NCBI RefSeq assembly: GCF_003337565.1
Contig: NZ_QPJL01000023.1
Coordinates: forward strand, 1 to 58,624
DNA from: Paracoccus lutimaris
Lineage (GTDB): Bacteria > Pseudomonadota > Alphaproteobacteria > Rhodobacterales > Rhodobacteraceae
DNA: 58,624 bases
Direction: 5' to 3'
Below the pieces are notes generated by a model that was given only the letters and a program-made list of their open reading frames with translations, was not told the DNA's origin and made no database searches. The position numbers and the translations under genes were made by a program. Below, in pieces: positions 1 to 8,363 of this stretch (positions within the stretch are counted from its first letter, which is position 1; each line of letters opens with the position of its first letter).

Positions 1-346
1 GCCAGTAAAGGTTGCTCATCATCACCCCCGTCAGTTCGGGAGCTTGAATCACGCAGGCAGACCAGCCTCAAGCCGATTAATGGGTCCTGACCCTAAGTCC
101 CAAAACCTAAGCAAGCTCTGGATCTTTCGAATGCAAATAAAAACCAATCAAGCGGTATCTATTTGCGTTGACATATTAAATATACTCACAGCGAATCGTT
201 ATTCGATCAAGCCTTTTCTGCTATCTTCATGATCGCTCAATGAATGGTTGTATTTGAATTCTGTCCGGCGTCAGGGCCTATGGGACAGATTTGGTTGATT
301 GATGATGGGAGGGTTTCTGGCTCATCGTAGCTTTCAAGGAGCGCAG
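1..346. other. AT-rich left-edge segment with no supported gene
   Basis: No convincing gene is seen. The only open frame of note (44-232, plus) has no ribosome binding site and no recognisable protein. Roughly 100-240 is clearly richer in A+T than the rest of the window. It carries a TTGACA-like hexamer near 168-173 and a small inverted repeat (CGAAT-4-ATTCG, 192-205). It lies directly upstream of an insertion-sequence gene, so it is probably horizontally acquired or IS-flanking DNA. Confidence 0.4.
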
Positions 347-670
347 ATGAGCGAGAAACTCTTTGATCAGAAGAAGGCTGCCGATCATGTGGTAAGAGAT
401 ATCCGCCGCGCGACAAGAAAGGTCCATTCGGCCGAGGAAAAGATCCGGATCGTCCTGGCCGGCTTGCGCGGCGAGGACAGCATTGCCGAGCTATGTCGGC
501 GAGAGGGGATCGCCCAGAGCGTCTATTTCAGCTGGTCCAAGGAGTTCCTCGAGGCTGGCAAGAGGCGTCTGGCGGGCGATACCGCCCGCCAAGCCAACAA
601 TTCCGAAGTAAAGGATCTTCGTGCCGAGGCTGCAGCACTGAAAGAGGTCGTCGCGGATCGGCGGTCTTGA
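347..670 (+). pseudogene. Truncated IS3-family transposase OrfA
   Basis: This is the N-terminal part of an IS3-family OrfA, the helix-turn-helix protein that binds IS ends and is normally fused to OrfB by frameshifting. The start at 347 is preceded by AAGGAG; an in-frame ATG at 299 has no such site. The translation shows the usual family pattern: a basic leader (SEKLFDQKKAADH), a HTH region with EEKIRIVLAGL and AELCRREGI, then the start of the leucine-zipper helix. In intact relatives the zipper continues after KEVVAD with leucines and then OrfB. Here similarity stops near 656 and a stop follows after four unrelated residues. No OrfB follows, so the element is broken. Confidence 0.8.
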
Positions 671-872
671 TCCGGGCAAGGTGGTCGGGCAGCAAGGCCA
701 TACCCGGATTCCCGCCTTCCGGCAGGTCTTTGCGACCGGCCTTTTGTCTTCTCCTGATTTGATGACGCGCACCCGATAAGCGTTCGACGCTTAATCCGAT
801 TTCGGTCACCCTCCGGTCAGGAAAGTGCGGCGCAAAGCTCAAGCCTCATGCGGTCCGTTCTCCGGGGATCGG

Positions 873-900
873 CGCAAAAAAAAGGGCCTTTCGGCCCTTT
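873..900 (-). terminator. Rho-independent terminator of the yceI gene
   Basis: A perfect 8-bp stem (AAAGGGCC / GGCCCTTT, 881-900) with a TTTC loop is followed on the minus strand by a run of T. It lies about 20 bases past the yceI stop codon. Confidence 0.85.
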
Positions 901-920
901 CTCTTGCGTGTATGCCGTGA

Positions 921-1505
921 TCACTCGGCCTTGACGGCCTCTATCGAGATGCTGATCTCGACCTCGTCCTCGACGGCGGGGGCGAACTGGCCCAGGTTGA
1001 ACTCGCTGCGCTTGATCTCGGTCTCGGCGTCAAAGCCCGCAGCTTCCTTGCCGGTCATCGGATGGGCCGCGATCTGGTTCAGATCGACATCCAGCACCAC
1101 CTCTTTGGTGACGCCGTTCAGGGTCAGATCGCCCGTGACCTTGGCTTCCTTGTCGCCATTGGGTTCAACCTTGGTCGATTTGAAGGTGGCGACCGCCGCA
1201 GCCTTGTCAGTGTTGAAGAAATCCGGCCCGAACAGGTGGCCGTCCAGCGCCTCGGCGACGGTGCGCAGACCGGCCATCGGGATCGTCGCCTCGACGGTCG
1301 AGGCGGCGGGGTTTTCCGCGTCCAGCACCAGCGTGCCGGTCAGGCCGTTGATGATGCCGGTGCTGGTCGAAAAGCCCATATGGGTATATTCGAACACCAC
1401 CTGGCTGTGATCGGGATCGAACTGATAGGTCACGGGTGCGGCCATGGCGCTGGTGGCACCCAGCAGGGCGGCAAGAGCGGCGACGGGGGCGAGAACGGTT
1501 TTCAT
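921..1505 (-). CDS. YceI-family periplasmic protein
   Basis: A 194-residue exported protein of the YceI family, which has a lipocalin-like beta-barrel that binds long isoprenoid-type lipids. An N-terminal signal peptide (about residues 1-22, ending ATSAMA-A) is followed by the typical start of the mature domain, YQFDPDHSQVVFEYTHMGFS. The conserved GDLTLNGVTKEV strand sits in the second half. The start at 1505 is preceded by AGGAG; a longer frame upstream lacks this. It is transcribed alone, divergently from rpsF, and ends at a strong terminator. The exact ligand cannot be read from the sequence. Confidence 0.9.
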   Translation of the reverse strand: MKTVLAPVAALAALLGATSAMAAPVTYQFDPDHSQVVFEYTHMGFSTSTGIINGLTGTLVLDAENPAASTVEATIPMAGLRTVAEALDGHLFGPDFFNTDKAAAVATFKSTKVEPNGDKEAKVTGDLTLNGVTKEVVLDVDLNQIAAHPMTGKEAAGFDAETEIKRSEFNLGQFAPAVEDEVEISISIEAVKAE

Positions 1506-1665
1506 CGGGGACTCCTGATTGATTTTCTCGTGAACGAATTCCACAAGGAATGCCGCAATGGCAACAAGGGTTTCCCCAACAGGGCCTGACATTTTCGTGT
1601 TTCGCCACGGCGCCGAAACACTGTCGCCGGGGTGGCGAATATCCGGGGATTTTCGCGGTTTCGCC

Positions 1666-1693
1666 TTGCATTCCGCGAGGCGGTGGCTATAAG
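1666..1693 (+). promoter_or_regulatory. Candidate promoter of the rpsF-rpsR-rplI operon
   Basis: TTGCAT (1666-1671), a 16-base spacer and TATAAG (1688-1693) give a sigma-70-like promoter about 100 bases before rpsF. It is the best match in the yceI-rpsF intergenic region. This is inferred from sequence only. Confidence 0.45.
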
Positions 1694-1794
1694 GCCGCAT
1701 CCTTCCGCAAATGCGAAACCGGCGCAGCCTCTCGTGGCGGGGCGCGGAGGGATTGTCCCGCCGTTGAAATGCGCCCCGAAGAAAAGGTGCAGAC

Positions 1795-2229
1795 ATGCCG
1801 CTTTATGAGCATGTGCTGATCGCCCGTCAGGACCTGTCGAACACGCAGGCCGAAGGGCTGATCGAACATTTCTCGACCGTTCTTGCCGACAATGGTGGCA
1901 AGGTCGTCGAAAACGAATACTGGGGTGTGCGCACCCTGGCCTACAAGATCAACAAGAACCGCAAGGGCCATTACGCCTTCCTGCGTTCGGACGCGCCCTC
2001 GGCCGCCGTGCAGGAAATGGAGCGTCTGGCCCGCCTGCATGACGACGTCATGCGTGTGCTGACCGTCCGCGTGGACGAGCACAAGGAAGGCCCGTCGATC
2101 CAGATGCAGAAGCGCGAAGAGCGCGGTGAGCGTGGCGACCGCGGGGATCGCGGTGACCGTGGGGATCGCGGCGACCGTGGTGATCGTGGCGAGCGCCGCG
2201 AGCGTCGCGACCGCGACGACCGGAACTAA
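1795..2229 (+). CDS. rpsF: 30S ribosomal protein S6
   Basis: This is ribosomal protein S6, which binds S18 on the platform of the 30S subunit. Residues 1-105 match the S6 fold (MPLYEHVLIARQDLS start, ENEYWGVRTLAYKI and HYAFL strands). The family is usually about 100-135 residues; this one has a highly charged tail from residue 107 to 144 built of six RGD triplets followed by RGE and an Arg/Asp-rich end. It is first in the classical rpsF-rpsR-rplI operon, 18 bases before rpsR. The tail is encoded by a 9-base tandem repeat and could vary in length between strains. Confidence 0.97.
   Translation: MPLYEHVLIARQDLSNTQAEGLIEHFSTVLADNGGKVVENEYWGVRTLAYKINKNRKGHYAFLRSDAPSAAVQEMERLARLHDDVMRVLTVRVDEHKEGPSIQMQKREERGERGDRGDRGDRGDRGDRGDRGERRERRDRDDRN
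2131..2193 (+). repeat. 9-base tandem repeat encoding (RGD)n in S6
   Basis: Seven consecutive 9-base units of the form CGYGGNGAY, the last ending GAG, encode RGD x6 then RGE. Units differ only at third codon positions, so amino-acid sequence is conserved while DNA has drifted. Confidence 0.85.
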
Positions 2230-2247
2230 GGGAAAGGAACCAGTATC

Positions 2248-2475
2248 ATGGCAAACAAACCCTTCTTCCGCCGCCGGAAAGTCTGCCCCTTCTCGGGCGA
2301 GAACGCTCCTGCGATCGACTACAAGGACACCCGTCTGCTGCAGCGCTATATCAGCGAACGCGGCAAGATCGTGCCGTCGCGCATCACCGCCGTCTCGGCC
2401 AAGAAGCAGCGTGAGCTGGCCCGCGCCATCAAGCGCGCCCGCTTCCTCGCCCTGCTGCCCTATGCCGTGAAGTAA
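2248..2475 (+). CDS. rpsR: 30S ribosomal protein S18
   Basis: A 75-residue S18, the partner of S6 on the 30S platform. The family signature is clear: an N-terminal [10 protein letters not shown] region, the [19 protein letters not shown] core, and the [15 protein letters not shown]-terminus. AAGGAA lies just upstream of the start. It is the middle gene of the rpsF-rpsR-rplI operon. Confidence 0.97.
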   Translation: MANKPFFRRRKVCPFSGENAPAIDYKDTRLLQRYISERGKIVPSRITAVSAKKQRELARAIKRARFLALLPYAVK

Positions 2476-2487
2476 GGAGAGACGAAC

Positions 2488-3072
2488 ATGCAAGTCATCC
2501 TGCTGGAACGCGTGGCCAAGCTTGGCCAGATGGGCGAAGTGGTCAAGGTCAAGGACGGATTCGCGCGCAACTTCCTGCTGCCGCAGGGCAAGGCGCTGCG
2601 CGCCTCGGACGCCAATATCGCCGCTTTCGAGGCCCGCAAGGCGGAACTCGCGACGCGCAACGACGAAAGCCGTGCCGACGCGCAGAAACTGGCCGAAAAG
2701 ATCGACGGTCAGGTCTTTGTCATCATCCGCTCGGCTTCGGACGCCGGCGCGCTTTACGGCTCGGTCACCCCGCGTGACGCCGCCGACGCCGCCGCTGCCG
2801 AAGGTTTCGCCGTCGAGCGCCGTCAGTTCGTGCTGACCGCCCCGATCAAGGACCTGGGCCTGCATGACGTTCGTGTGCACCTGCACCCGGAAGTCGATGC
2901 GACGATCCGCCTGAACGTTGCCCGCTCGGCCGAAGAAGCCAAGCTGCAAGCCTCGGGCAAGTCGATCCAGGAACTGGCCGCCGAAGAGGAAGCCGCCGCG
3001 GAATTCGAGATCGCCGAACTGTTCGACGATATCGGCTCGGCCGGCCGCGACGATGACGAAGCCGGCAACTGA
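2488..3072 (+). CDS. rplI: 50S ribosomal protein L9
   Basis: L9 binds 23S rRNA and extends as a long helix from the 50S subunit. The N-terminal RNA-binding domain ([19 protein letters not shown] ... NFLLPQGKA) is followed by the connecting helix and the C-terminal domain ([11 protein letters not shown]). At 194 residues it is longer than the roughly 150 of most bacteria because of an acidic Glu/Ala/Asp-rich tail after about residue 150. The start is preceded by AAGGAGAG. Last gene of its operon, with a terminator after it. Confidence 0.97.
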   Translation: MQVILLERVAKLGQMGEVVKVKDGFARNFLLPQGKALRASDANIAAFEARKAELATRNDESRADAQKLAEKIDGQVFVIIRSASDAGALYGSVTPRDAADAAAAEGFAVERRQFVLTAPIKDLGLHDVRVHLHPEVDATIRLNVARSAEEAKLQASGKSIQELAAEEEAAAEFEIAELFDDIGSAGRDDDEAGN

Positions 3073-3100
3073 TCGCCGCCTTCGGACTTTGGAACACGGA

Positions 3101-3129
3101 AAAACGCGCCGCATCCCGGCGCGTTTTTT
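3101..3129 (+). terminator. Terminator of the rpsF-rpsR-rplI operon
   Basis: An 8-bp stem AACGCGCC / GGCGCGTT (3103-3125) is followed by a T run, 30 bases after the rplI stop. Confidence 0.9.
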
Positions 3130-3226
3130 CATGCCTGATGCTCTGCAGGGGAAAGCGCCGGGAACATTCCCCCGCCCTTGTGGGTTGAAGGGCTGATGCG
3201 ACACTTCGCCCAAGGATCTGCCCGCC

Positions 3227-4075
3227 ATGTCCCGCAATGACGACCAGCACGACGCCCCGCCGATCACCCGGACCGAGGCCGACGCCACCAGCGAGACCCG
3301 TTTCGGCCCGCGCCCGGTCCCCGAGGGGCACCGCCATCCCGCCGGTCCCAGCGAATCGCGTCGCATCCCCCCACAGGGCGATGTCTCGCCCGACGGGCGC
3401 CGGGTCTGGCCGCGGCCCTCGCCCACGGCGAAATGGCTGGTCTGGGGCGGCACCGCGCTGGCCGCCGCCGCCGTGACCGCCGGCACGGTGATCGCCGCGC
3501 GCCATCTGCTGGATGCTGTCTCGGGGCCCAAGCGCCGGGATGGCCCGGAACGGTCCATGGCGCCCCGCTTTGCCGATCTGTCGCCCGAAGAGCGCGCCGC
3601 CATGCGCCGCCGCGTCCGCGACCGCGACGCCGAGGATGCCCGCCACTTCGCCAGCCTGCGCGCCGAGGCCGAGGCCGGGTTGTCGGGGGCAGGGGCCGCG
3701 CAGGACCGTCCGCGCCGCCGTCCCGCCCCGCGCCCCAGCCTGATGGAGGAGGTCGAGGCGAATACCGCCGGCCTTCAGAACGGGCTTGAGAATGTCATGC
3801 AGACGCTGAACACGGCCGTCAGCGGCTTTCGCGCTGTGGCCGGTCAGACCGGCTCGATCCTGCGCGAATTCGATGGTGCCGCCGAAATGATCCGCGGCAT
3901 CTTTGCCTGCAAGGAGGCTGGCGCGGCGTCAAACCCCCGATCCGCCCGGCAGGACGCGCCGATGCCCGACCTGCGCGACGATCCCCTGACCCATGATCCG
4001 CTGGCCCATGATCCTCGGAACGGCGCGGATACAGAGCAGCCAACCGACCGCAACCCGCGCCTGCACCGGCTGTAA
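3227..4075 (+). CDS. Single-pass membrane protein of unknown function
   Basis: A 282-residue protein that I do not recognise as a named family. Residues 1-65 are hydrophilic and rich in Pro/Arg/Asp, followed by one transmembrane segment at about 68-90 (WLVWGGTALAAAAVTAGTVIA). The C-terminal part is charged, with a helix around 175-225 (LMEEVEANTAGLQNGLENVMQTL) that may be amphipathic, and a DPLxHDP repeat near the end. Upstream AAGGA supports the start. It stands alone, convergent with chrA 9 bases away. Codon usage resembles its neighbours, so it is probably a real lineage-specific gene. Confidence 0.7.
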   Translation: MSRNDDQHDAPPITRTEADATSETRFGPRPVPEGHRHPAGPSESRRIPPQGDVSPDGRRVWPRPSPTAKWLVWGGTALAAAAVTAGTVIAARHLLDAVSGPKRRDGPERSMAPRFADLSPEERAAMRRRVRDRDAEDARHFASLRAEAEAGLSGAGAAQDRPRRRPAPRPSLMEEVEANTAGLQNGLENVMQTLNTAVSGFRAVAGQTGSILREFDGAAEMIRGIFACKEAGAASNPRSARQDAPMPDLRDDPLTHDPLAHDPRNGADTEQPTDRNPRLHRL

Positions 4076-4084
4076 GCGCGGCGC

Positions 4085-5452
4085 TCAGGCCAGCCCGGCC
4101 AGCCGCAGACCCAGCCCAAGCCCCGCGCAAAGCGCCAGCACCCGGACCGTGCCCATCTGCCCGCGAAACACCGCCAGCAAGGCCAGCCCGGTCAGCGCGG
4201 CCGCCGCCAGATCGACCGAGGACAGCACCGGAACGCTGAGCCGCAGCCCGAAGCCGGCAATCTCGCGGGTCTGGGTAAAGATCACATGCAGCCCGAACCA
4301 CAGCGCAAGGTTCAGGATCACCCCGACCACCGCCGCCGTCACCGCCGACAGTGCCGCGCCCAGATGGGGATTGCCGCGCAGCCGCTCGATATAGGGGGCG
4401 CCCAGGAATATCCAAAGGAAACAGGGCGTAAAGGTCACCCATGTGCTCAAAAGCCCGCCCAGCGTTCCCGCAAGCAGGGGCGGAAGATTGCCCGCATCGC
4501 GCAGTGCGCCCATGAAACCGACGAATTGCGTGACCATGATCAGCGGCCCCGGCGTCGTTTCGGCCATGCCCAGCCCGTCCAGCATCTCGCCCGGCGCCAG
4601 CCAGCCGTAATGCTGCACCGCCTCTTGCGCGACATAGGCCAGAACCGCATAGGCGCCGCCGAAGGTCACCACCGCCATGGTGCTGAAAAACCCGGCGATC
4701 TGGCTGAAGACATTGCCGGGGCCAAGCAGCACAAACAGCGCCGCGACCGGACCCAGCCACAGCGCCAGCAGCACGCCCGAGATGCGCAGCGCCCAGGCCC
4801 GGTTCACCCGCGCATGATCGGGGGTTTCCTCGCCCAGCAGCGTATCGGCATCGGCGACCTGAGTGCCGCCGATCCGGCCATGGCCGCCCGCTTCGGCAAA
4901 GCCGGGCCAGCCCGCGCGCGAGCCGGCATAGCCGATCAGCCCAGCCACCAGCACGATCAGCGGAAACGGCACCGCAAAGGCAAAGATGGCAATGAAAGAC
5001 GCCGCGGCGATGGCCAGCATGGCACGGCTTTTCAGCGCCCGGCGGCCGATGCGGATGACAGCCTGCACGACAATGGCCAGCACCGCCGCCTTGAGGCCGA
5101 AGAACAGCCCCCCGACCAGACCGGTCTGGCCCCAGATCGCATAGATCCAGCTCAGCACCATGATCGAGACCATGCCGGGCAGCACGAACAGCAGCCCGGC
5201 GATGATGCCGCCGGCCGTGCGATGCATCAGCCAGCCGATATAGACGGCCAGCTGCTGCGCCTCGGGGCCGGGCAGCAGCATGCAATAGTTCAGCGCATGC
5301 AGGAACCGCTTTTCGCCCAGCCATTTCTGTTCCTCGACCAGAACGCGGTGCATCAGCGCGATCTGGCCCGCCGGGCCGCCAAAGCTGAGCAGGCCGATGC
5401 GCGCCCAGATGCGGGTCGCCTCGGCAAGGGTCGGGTATCCGGGCTTTGGCAT
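4085..5452 (-). CDS. chrA: Chromate transporter ChrA
   Basis: An inner-membrane protein of the CHR family, which exports chromate and lowers its toxicity. It is 455 residues long with two homologous CHR halves. The first opens RIGLLSFGGPAGQIALMHR and carries the family GPEAQQLAVYIGW motif; the second has FFSTMAVVTFGGAYAVL and a GPLIMVTQFVGF motif. About ten or more hydrophobic segments are seen. The start at 5452 lies one base after the stop of the upstream rhodanese-ChrB gene, so the two are an operon. A longer frame upstream overlaps that gene and was not used. Confidence 0.93.
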   Translation of the reverse strand: MPKPGYPTLAEATRIWARIGLLSFGGPAGQIALMHRVLVEEQKWLGEKRFLHALNYCMLLPGPEAQQLAVYIGWLMHRTAGGIIAGLLFVLPGMVSIMVLSWIYAIWGQTGLVGGLFFGLKAAVLAIVVQAVIRIGRRALKSRAMLAIAAASFIAIFAFAVPFPLIVLVAGLIGYAGSRAGWPGFAEAGGHGRIGGTQVADADTLLGEETPDHARVNRAWALRISGVLLALWLGPVAALFVLLGPGNVFSQIAGFFSTMAVVTFGGAYAVLAYVAQEAVQHYGWLAPGEMLDGLGMAETTPGPLIMVTQFVGFMGALRDAGNLPPLLAGTLGGLLSTWVTFTPCFLWIFLGAPYIERLRGNPHLGAALSAVTAAVVGVILNLALWFGLHVIFTQTREIAGFGLRLSVPVLSSVDLAAAALTGLALLAVFRGQMGTVRVLALCAGLGLGLRLAGLA

Positions 5453-5453
5453 G

Positions 5454-6290
5454 TCAGGCCCTCGGCTTGTTGGTCGGCCAGTTATGGGTCTCGTCGCTGG
5501 CATCACGCGCCCAGCGATACAAGGCGTCATAAACCAGCATCCCGGCATCCAGCTGCTCATGGTCATTGGCATAGATCCGCGACAGGCCAAGCGAGATTGC
5601 CAGCAATCCCGCCGCCTCGGGTTCCAGATCCAGCCGCGCCGTGTCGGCCCCGCGCACGATGCGCGCCAGATGGTCCAGCGCCGGAATCGTCAGGCCGAAT
5701 TCGACCAGCATGGTGTCGAAACTGCAAAGCTCGCCGCGATGACTCCAGAATACGCCCTCGACATCGAAGGGCGTAGCGTCAAGGCGCTCGGCCACGCCCA
5801 GCACCTCGGTCGGGGCGACAAACAGGATGACCGCGCGCGGATCGAGAAAGCGGCGGATCAGCCACGGGCAGGCGATGCGGTCGATCTTGGGCCGCGCCCG
5901 CGTGACCCAGACCGTGCGCCCCTGCACGTCGCGCGGCGGCAGCTTGTCGGGCCGGATCAACGGCAGGTTCACCGCGCGCCAGGCGTCGATGCCGTTCTCC
6001 AGATATTCGCAGCCGATACCTTCGGCGCGCAGCCATGCCGCCGCGCCCTGGCTGCGGCGATGGCCGCCCTGGCAGATCGTGACGACTGAGGAGGGCGCGG
6101 AATGAGCGGCCGCGGAAAGCCGCGCGAGCAGCTGATCCAAAGCCTGATCGTCAGCCCGGACCGAGCCGGGGATCATGCGCGGATCGGCCTGATAATCGGC
6201 ATCCGAGCGGACATCCAGCAAGAGCGGCGCGCGGGCCGTGCCGATCAGCCGGGCAAGCTTGTCACTGGAGATGGCGTTGGGCGCGGGCAT
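5454..6290 (-). CDS. Rhodanese-like domain fused to ChrB C-terminal domain
   Basis: A 278-residue two-domain protein. Residues about 10-115 form a rhodanese-like domain with LLLDVRSDADY near the start and an active-site loop CQGGHRRS with the catalytic cysteine at 73, so sulfur transfer chemistry looks possible. Residues about 130-270 match the ChrB C-terminal (chromate resistance) domain, with WVTRARPKIDRIACPWLIRRFLD and a Cys/His-containing middle. The start at 6290 has AGGA upstream; a second ATG at 6305 lacks one. It precedes chrA by one base, so it probably acts in chromate or oxyanion resistance. Classical ChrB is also a regulator, but the usual N-terminal domain is absent. Confidence 0.85.
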   Translation of the reverse strand: MPAPNAISSDKLARLIGTARAPLLLDVRSDADYQADPRMIPGSVRADDQALDQLLARLSAAAHSAPSSVVTICQGGHRRSQGAAAWLRAEGIGCEYLENGIDAWRAVNLPLIRPDKLPPRDVQGRTVWVTRARPKIDRIACPWLIRRFLDPRAVILFVAPTEVLGVAERLDATPFDVEGVFWSHRGELCSFDTMLVEFGLTIPALDHLARIVRGADTARLDLEPEAAGLLAISLGLSRIYANDHEQLDAGMLVYDALYRWARDASDETHNWPTNKPRA

Positions 6291-6431
6291 ATGCGTTCCT
6301 GTCATGTTGAGGATGGAACGCGATCTTTGGCTGGCGCCTCGTGGGGGGTCGCGGCCCCCATGAAGACAGTAAACCAATTCGCACCTGCATCGTCAATGAC
6401 GCCCGCAGATTGCCCGGCCCCGCACCGACAT

Positions 6432-6459
6432 GAAAAAAGCCGCCCCGAAGGGCGGCTTT
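6432..6459 (-). terminator. Terminator of trigger factor gene
   Basis: A stem AAAGCCGCC / GGGCGGCTTT (about 6435-6459) is followed on the minus strand by a T run. It lies about 27 bases after the tig stop. Confidence 0.88.
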
Positions 6460-6485
6460 CCGATGCCAGGGCAAAGCCGGGCGGA

Positions 6486-7820
6486 TCAGACCTGATCCAG
6501 CGCCTCGATGGCCTTTTCCAGATCGTCCTTGCTGATCGACTTGTCCGAGACCTTGGCCCCTTCGACGATGTGATCGACGACCTTGTCCTCGAAGATCGGG
6601 GCGCGCAGCTGCTGCTGGGCCTGCGGGTTCTTCTGGATGAACTCGAAGAAGGCGCGTTCCTGGCCCGGGTATTGACGGGCCTGCTGCAGCACGGCCTGGG
6701 TCATTTCCTGATCCGAGACGGTGATTTCGGCTTTCTGGCCGATTTCAGCCAAGAGCAGGCCCAGACGCACGCGGCGCTCGGCCAGCGACTTGTGCTCGTC
6801 CGTCGGCTCGATCTCGCCATGGTTATGGCCGTGCTCTTCGGGGTGCTCTTCGTGCCAGAGCTGGTGGGCGATCTGATTGGCCTCGGCCTCGACCAGCGAT
6901 TCGGGCAGGTCGAACTTGACCAGCGCGTCCAGCTTGTCCAGCAGCGCCCGCTTGAGCACCTGACGTGCGGCGCCCTTGTATTCGGCCTCAAGACGGCCAC
7001 GGATCTGGGTCTTCAGCGCGTCGAGGCTCTCGGCGCCGAATTTCTTCGCCAGCTCGTCATCCAGTTCGGCCGCTTTCGGGGCTTTCACGGCCTTGACGGT
7101 GGTTTCAAAGATCGCGTCCTTGCCGGCCAGCGCCGGGTGGCCGTAATCCTCGGGGAATTTCACCTCGACCTTGACCTCATCGCCGGCCTTGGCGCCGGTT
7201 AGCTGGTCCTCGAAGCCGGGGATGAAGCTGCCCGAACCCAGCACCAGCGGGTAATCCTCGGCCGAGCCGCCCTCGAAGGCTTCGCCATCGACCATGCCCT
7301 TGAAGTCGATGACGACCTGATCGCCGGCTTTCGACTTGGTGCCCTTCTTGCGGTCCTCGAAGGACTGGGCATTCTTGGCGAGGTTTTCCAGCGCCTCGTT
7401 CACCTGCTCGTCGCTGGCCTCGACGACCAGACGCTCCAGCTCGACGCCCGACAGGTCGGCCGCGGGGATCGCGGGCAGCGCCTCATAGGCGACGGTGACG
7501 ACGACGTCGTCGCCTTCTTTCCAGGTCTCGCCATTGACCATCTCGATCTGCGGCTGCAGGGCCGGGCGGTCGCCGGTCTTTTCCAGATGGTCGCGCATCG
7601 CCTTGTCGATGGCTTCCTGCATGGCATCGCCCAGAACGCGCTGGCCGAACTGCTTTTTCAGCAGCGCCATCGGCACCTTGCCCTTGCGAAAGCCCTTCAT
7701 TTCGACTTCGGGCTGGGCTTCTTTCAGCTTGGCATCGACCTGCGCCGCGAGATCGGCGGCGGGCAGGGTGAACTCATAGCCGCGCTTCAGCCCCTGGTTC
7801 TGGGTTTCCTTGACCTGCAT
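6486..7820 (-). CDS. tig: Trigger factor (ribosome-associated chaperone and prolyl isomerase)
   Basis: Trigger factor docks near the exit tunnel of the 50S subunit and shields nascent chains. The 444 residues show the ribosome-binding domain with the GFRKGKVP signature (about 44-51), the FKBP-type isomerase domain ([19 protein letters not shown] ... [15 protein letters not shown]) and the helical C-terminal domain. The start at 7820 is preceded by AAGGAAC; six extra upstream codons are not needed. A His/Glu-rich stretch (about residues 317-333, [13 protein letters not shown]) lies in the C-terminal domain and looks able to bind metal. It is monocistronic with its own terminator. Confidence 0.97.
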   Translation of the reverse strand: MQVKETQNQGLKRGYEFTLPAADLAAQVDAKLKEAQPEVEMKGFRKGKVPMALLKKQFGQRVLGDAMQEAIDKAMRDHLEKTGDRPALQPQIEMVNGETWKEGDDVVVTVAYEALPAIPAADLSGVELERLVVEASDEQVNEALENLAKNAQSFEDRKKGTKSKAGDQVVIDFKGMVDGEAFEGGSAEDYPLVLGSGSFIPGFEDQLTGAKAGDEVKVEVKFPEDYGHPALAGKDAIFETTVKAVKAPKAAELDDELAKKFGAESLDALKTQIRGRLEAEYKGAARQVLKRALLDKLDALVKFDLPESLVEAEANQIAHQLWHEEHPEEHGHNHGEIEPTDEHKSLAERRVRLGLLLAEIGQKAEITVSDQEMTQAVLQQARQYPGQERAFFEFIQKNPQAQQQLRAPIFEDKVVDHIVEGAKVSDKSISKDDLEKAIEALDQV

Positions 7821-8363
7821 GTGTGTTCCTTCATCCATCCTAGCTGCGGGCAGACGCGCATCGCGCCCCTGAGCGGCGCTGCGACCATTTCAGCTTGCGC
7901 GCCCCCGCGTGTTTCAGCGCGCTAGCTAGGTGATTTTGCCGCCCATAGCAAGGTCCAAGGCGGATATGACGCGGCTTGCCGCCGGGCGGCGGACGTGCTG
8001 GCCGCCCGGTTCCCGAGGGGCGGCGCGCCCCGCCGCTTCAGGGCCGATTCACGCGCCCGCCGCGTCACGCGGCTTGATGCCGGAGCGACCGATTTTTGGC
8101 CCTCGCGGCACCACCTGCAGGTTGTGTCATGAAAAGCAGATAGATAGTGAAAACAACGTCATTGAGCATGACCTAACTTAAAGTCAAGTTCCCTTTTCGG
8201 CCGCCGTGGAAAATGATGGGGCGCAGTTCAAGTGGTTGTTTGTTCGGTATTGTGGACGGTTACTGGTTATGTTCATGCCTGACTGGCCGAGCGGGGTAAA
8301 AATCCGCTCGGCCGGTTGTCTTTTTGCGCCGGGCCCATGCTGCCCGTCGCGGCCTCGATCGCC
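7821..8363. other. Long intergenic region between tig and a LysR gene
   Basis: About 540 bases with no supported protein gene and no tRNA that I can fold. An open frame at 7930-8181 (plus) has no ribosome binding site and no recognisable product. The segment 8100-8270 is less GC-rich than its surroundings and ends at a strong hairpin terminator (8282-8325, plus). A small RNA transcribed on the plus strand would fit, but no clear promoter is visible. Confidence 0.4.
8282..8325 (+). terminator. Strong hairpin terminator with no gene upstream
   Basis: A perfect 10-bp stem GGCCGAGCGG / CCGCTCGGCC (8285-8294 with 8304-8313), extendable by three pairs, is followed on the plus strand by GTCTTTTT. 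The minus strand lacks a T run after it, so it does not serve the LysR gene ending at 8364. No plus-strand gene is seen within 450 bases upstream. Confidence 0.7.

Noticed and set aside
1687..3603. 638-codon minus-strand frame opposite rpsF-rpsR-rplI
   Set aside because: It crosses three clear ribosomal protein genes and a terminator; it is an antisense artefact.
7930..8181. 83-codon plus-strand frame after tig
   Set aside because: No ribosome binding site and a translation without domain features; a small RNA would explain the downstream terminator better.
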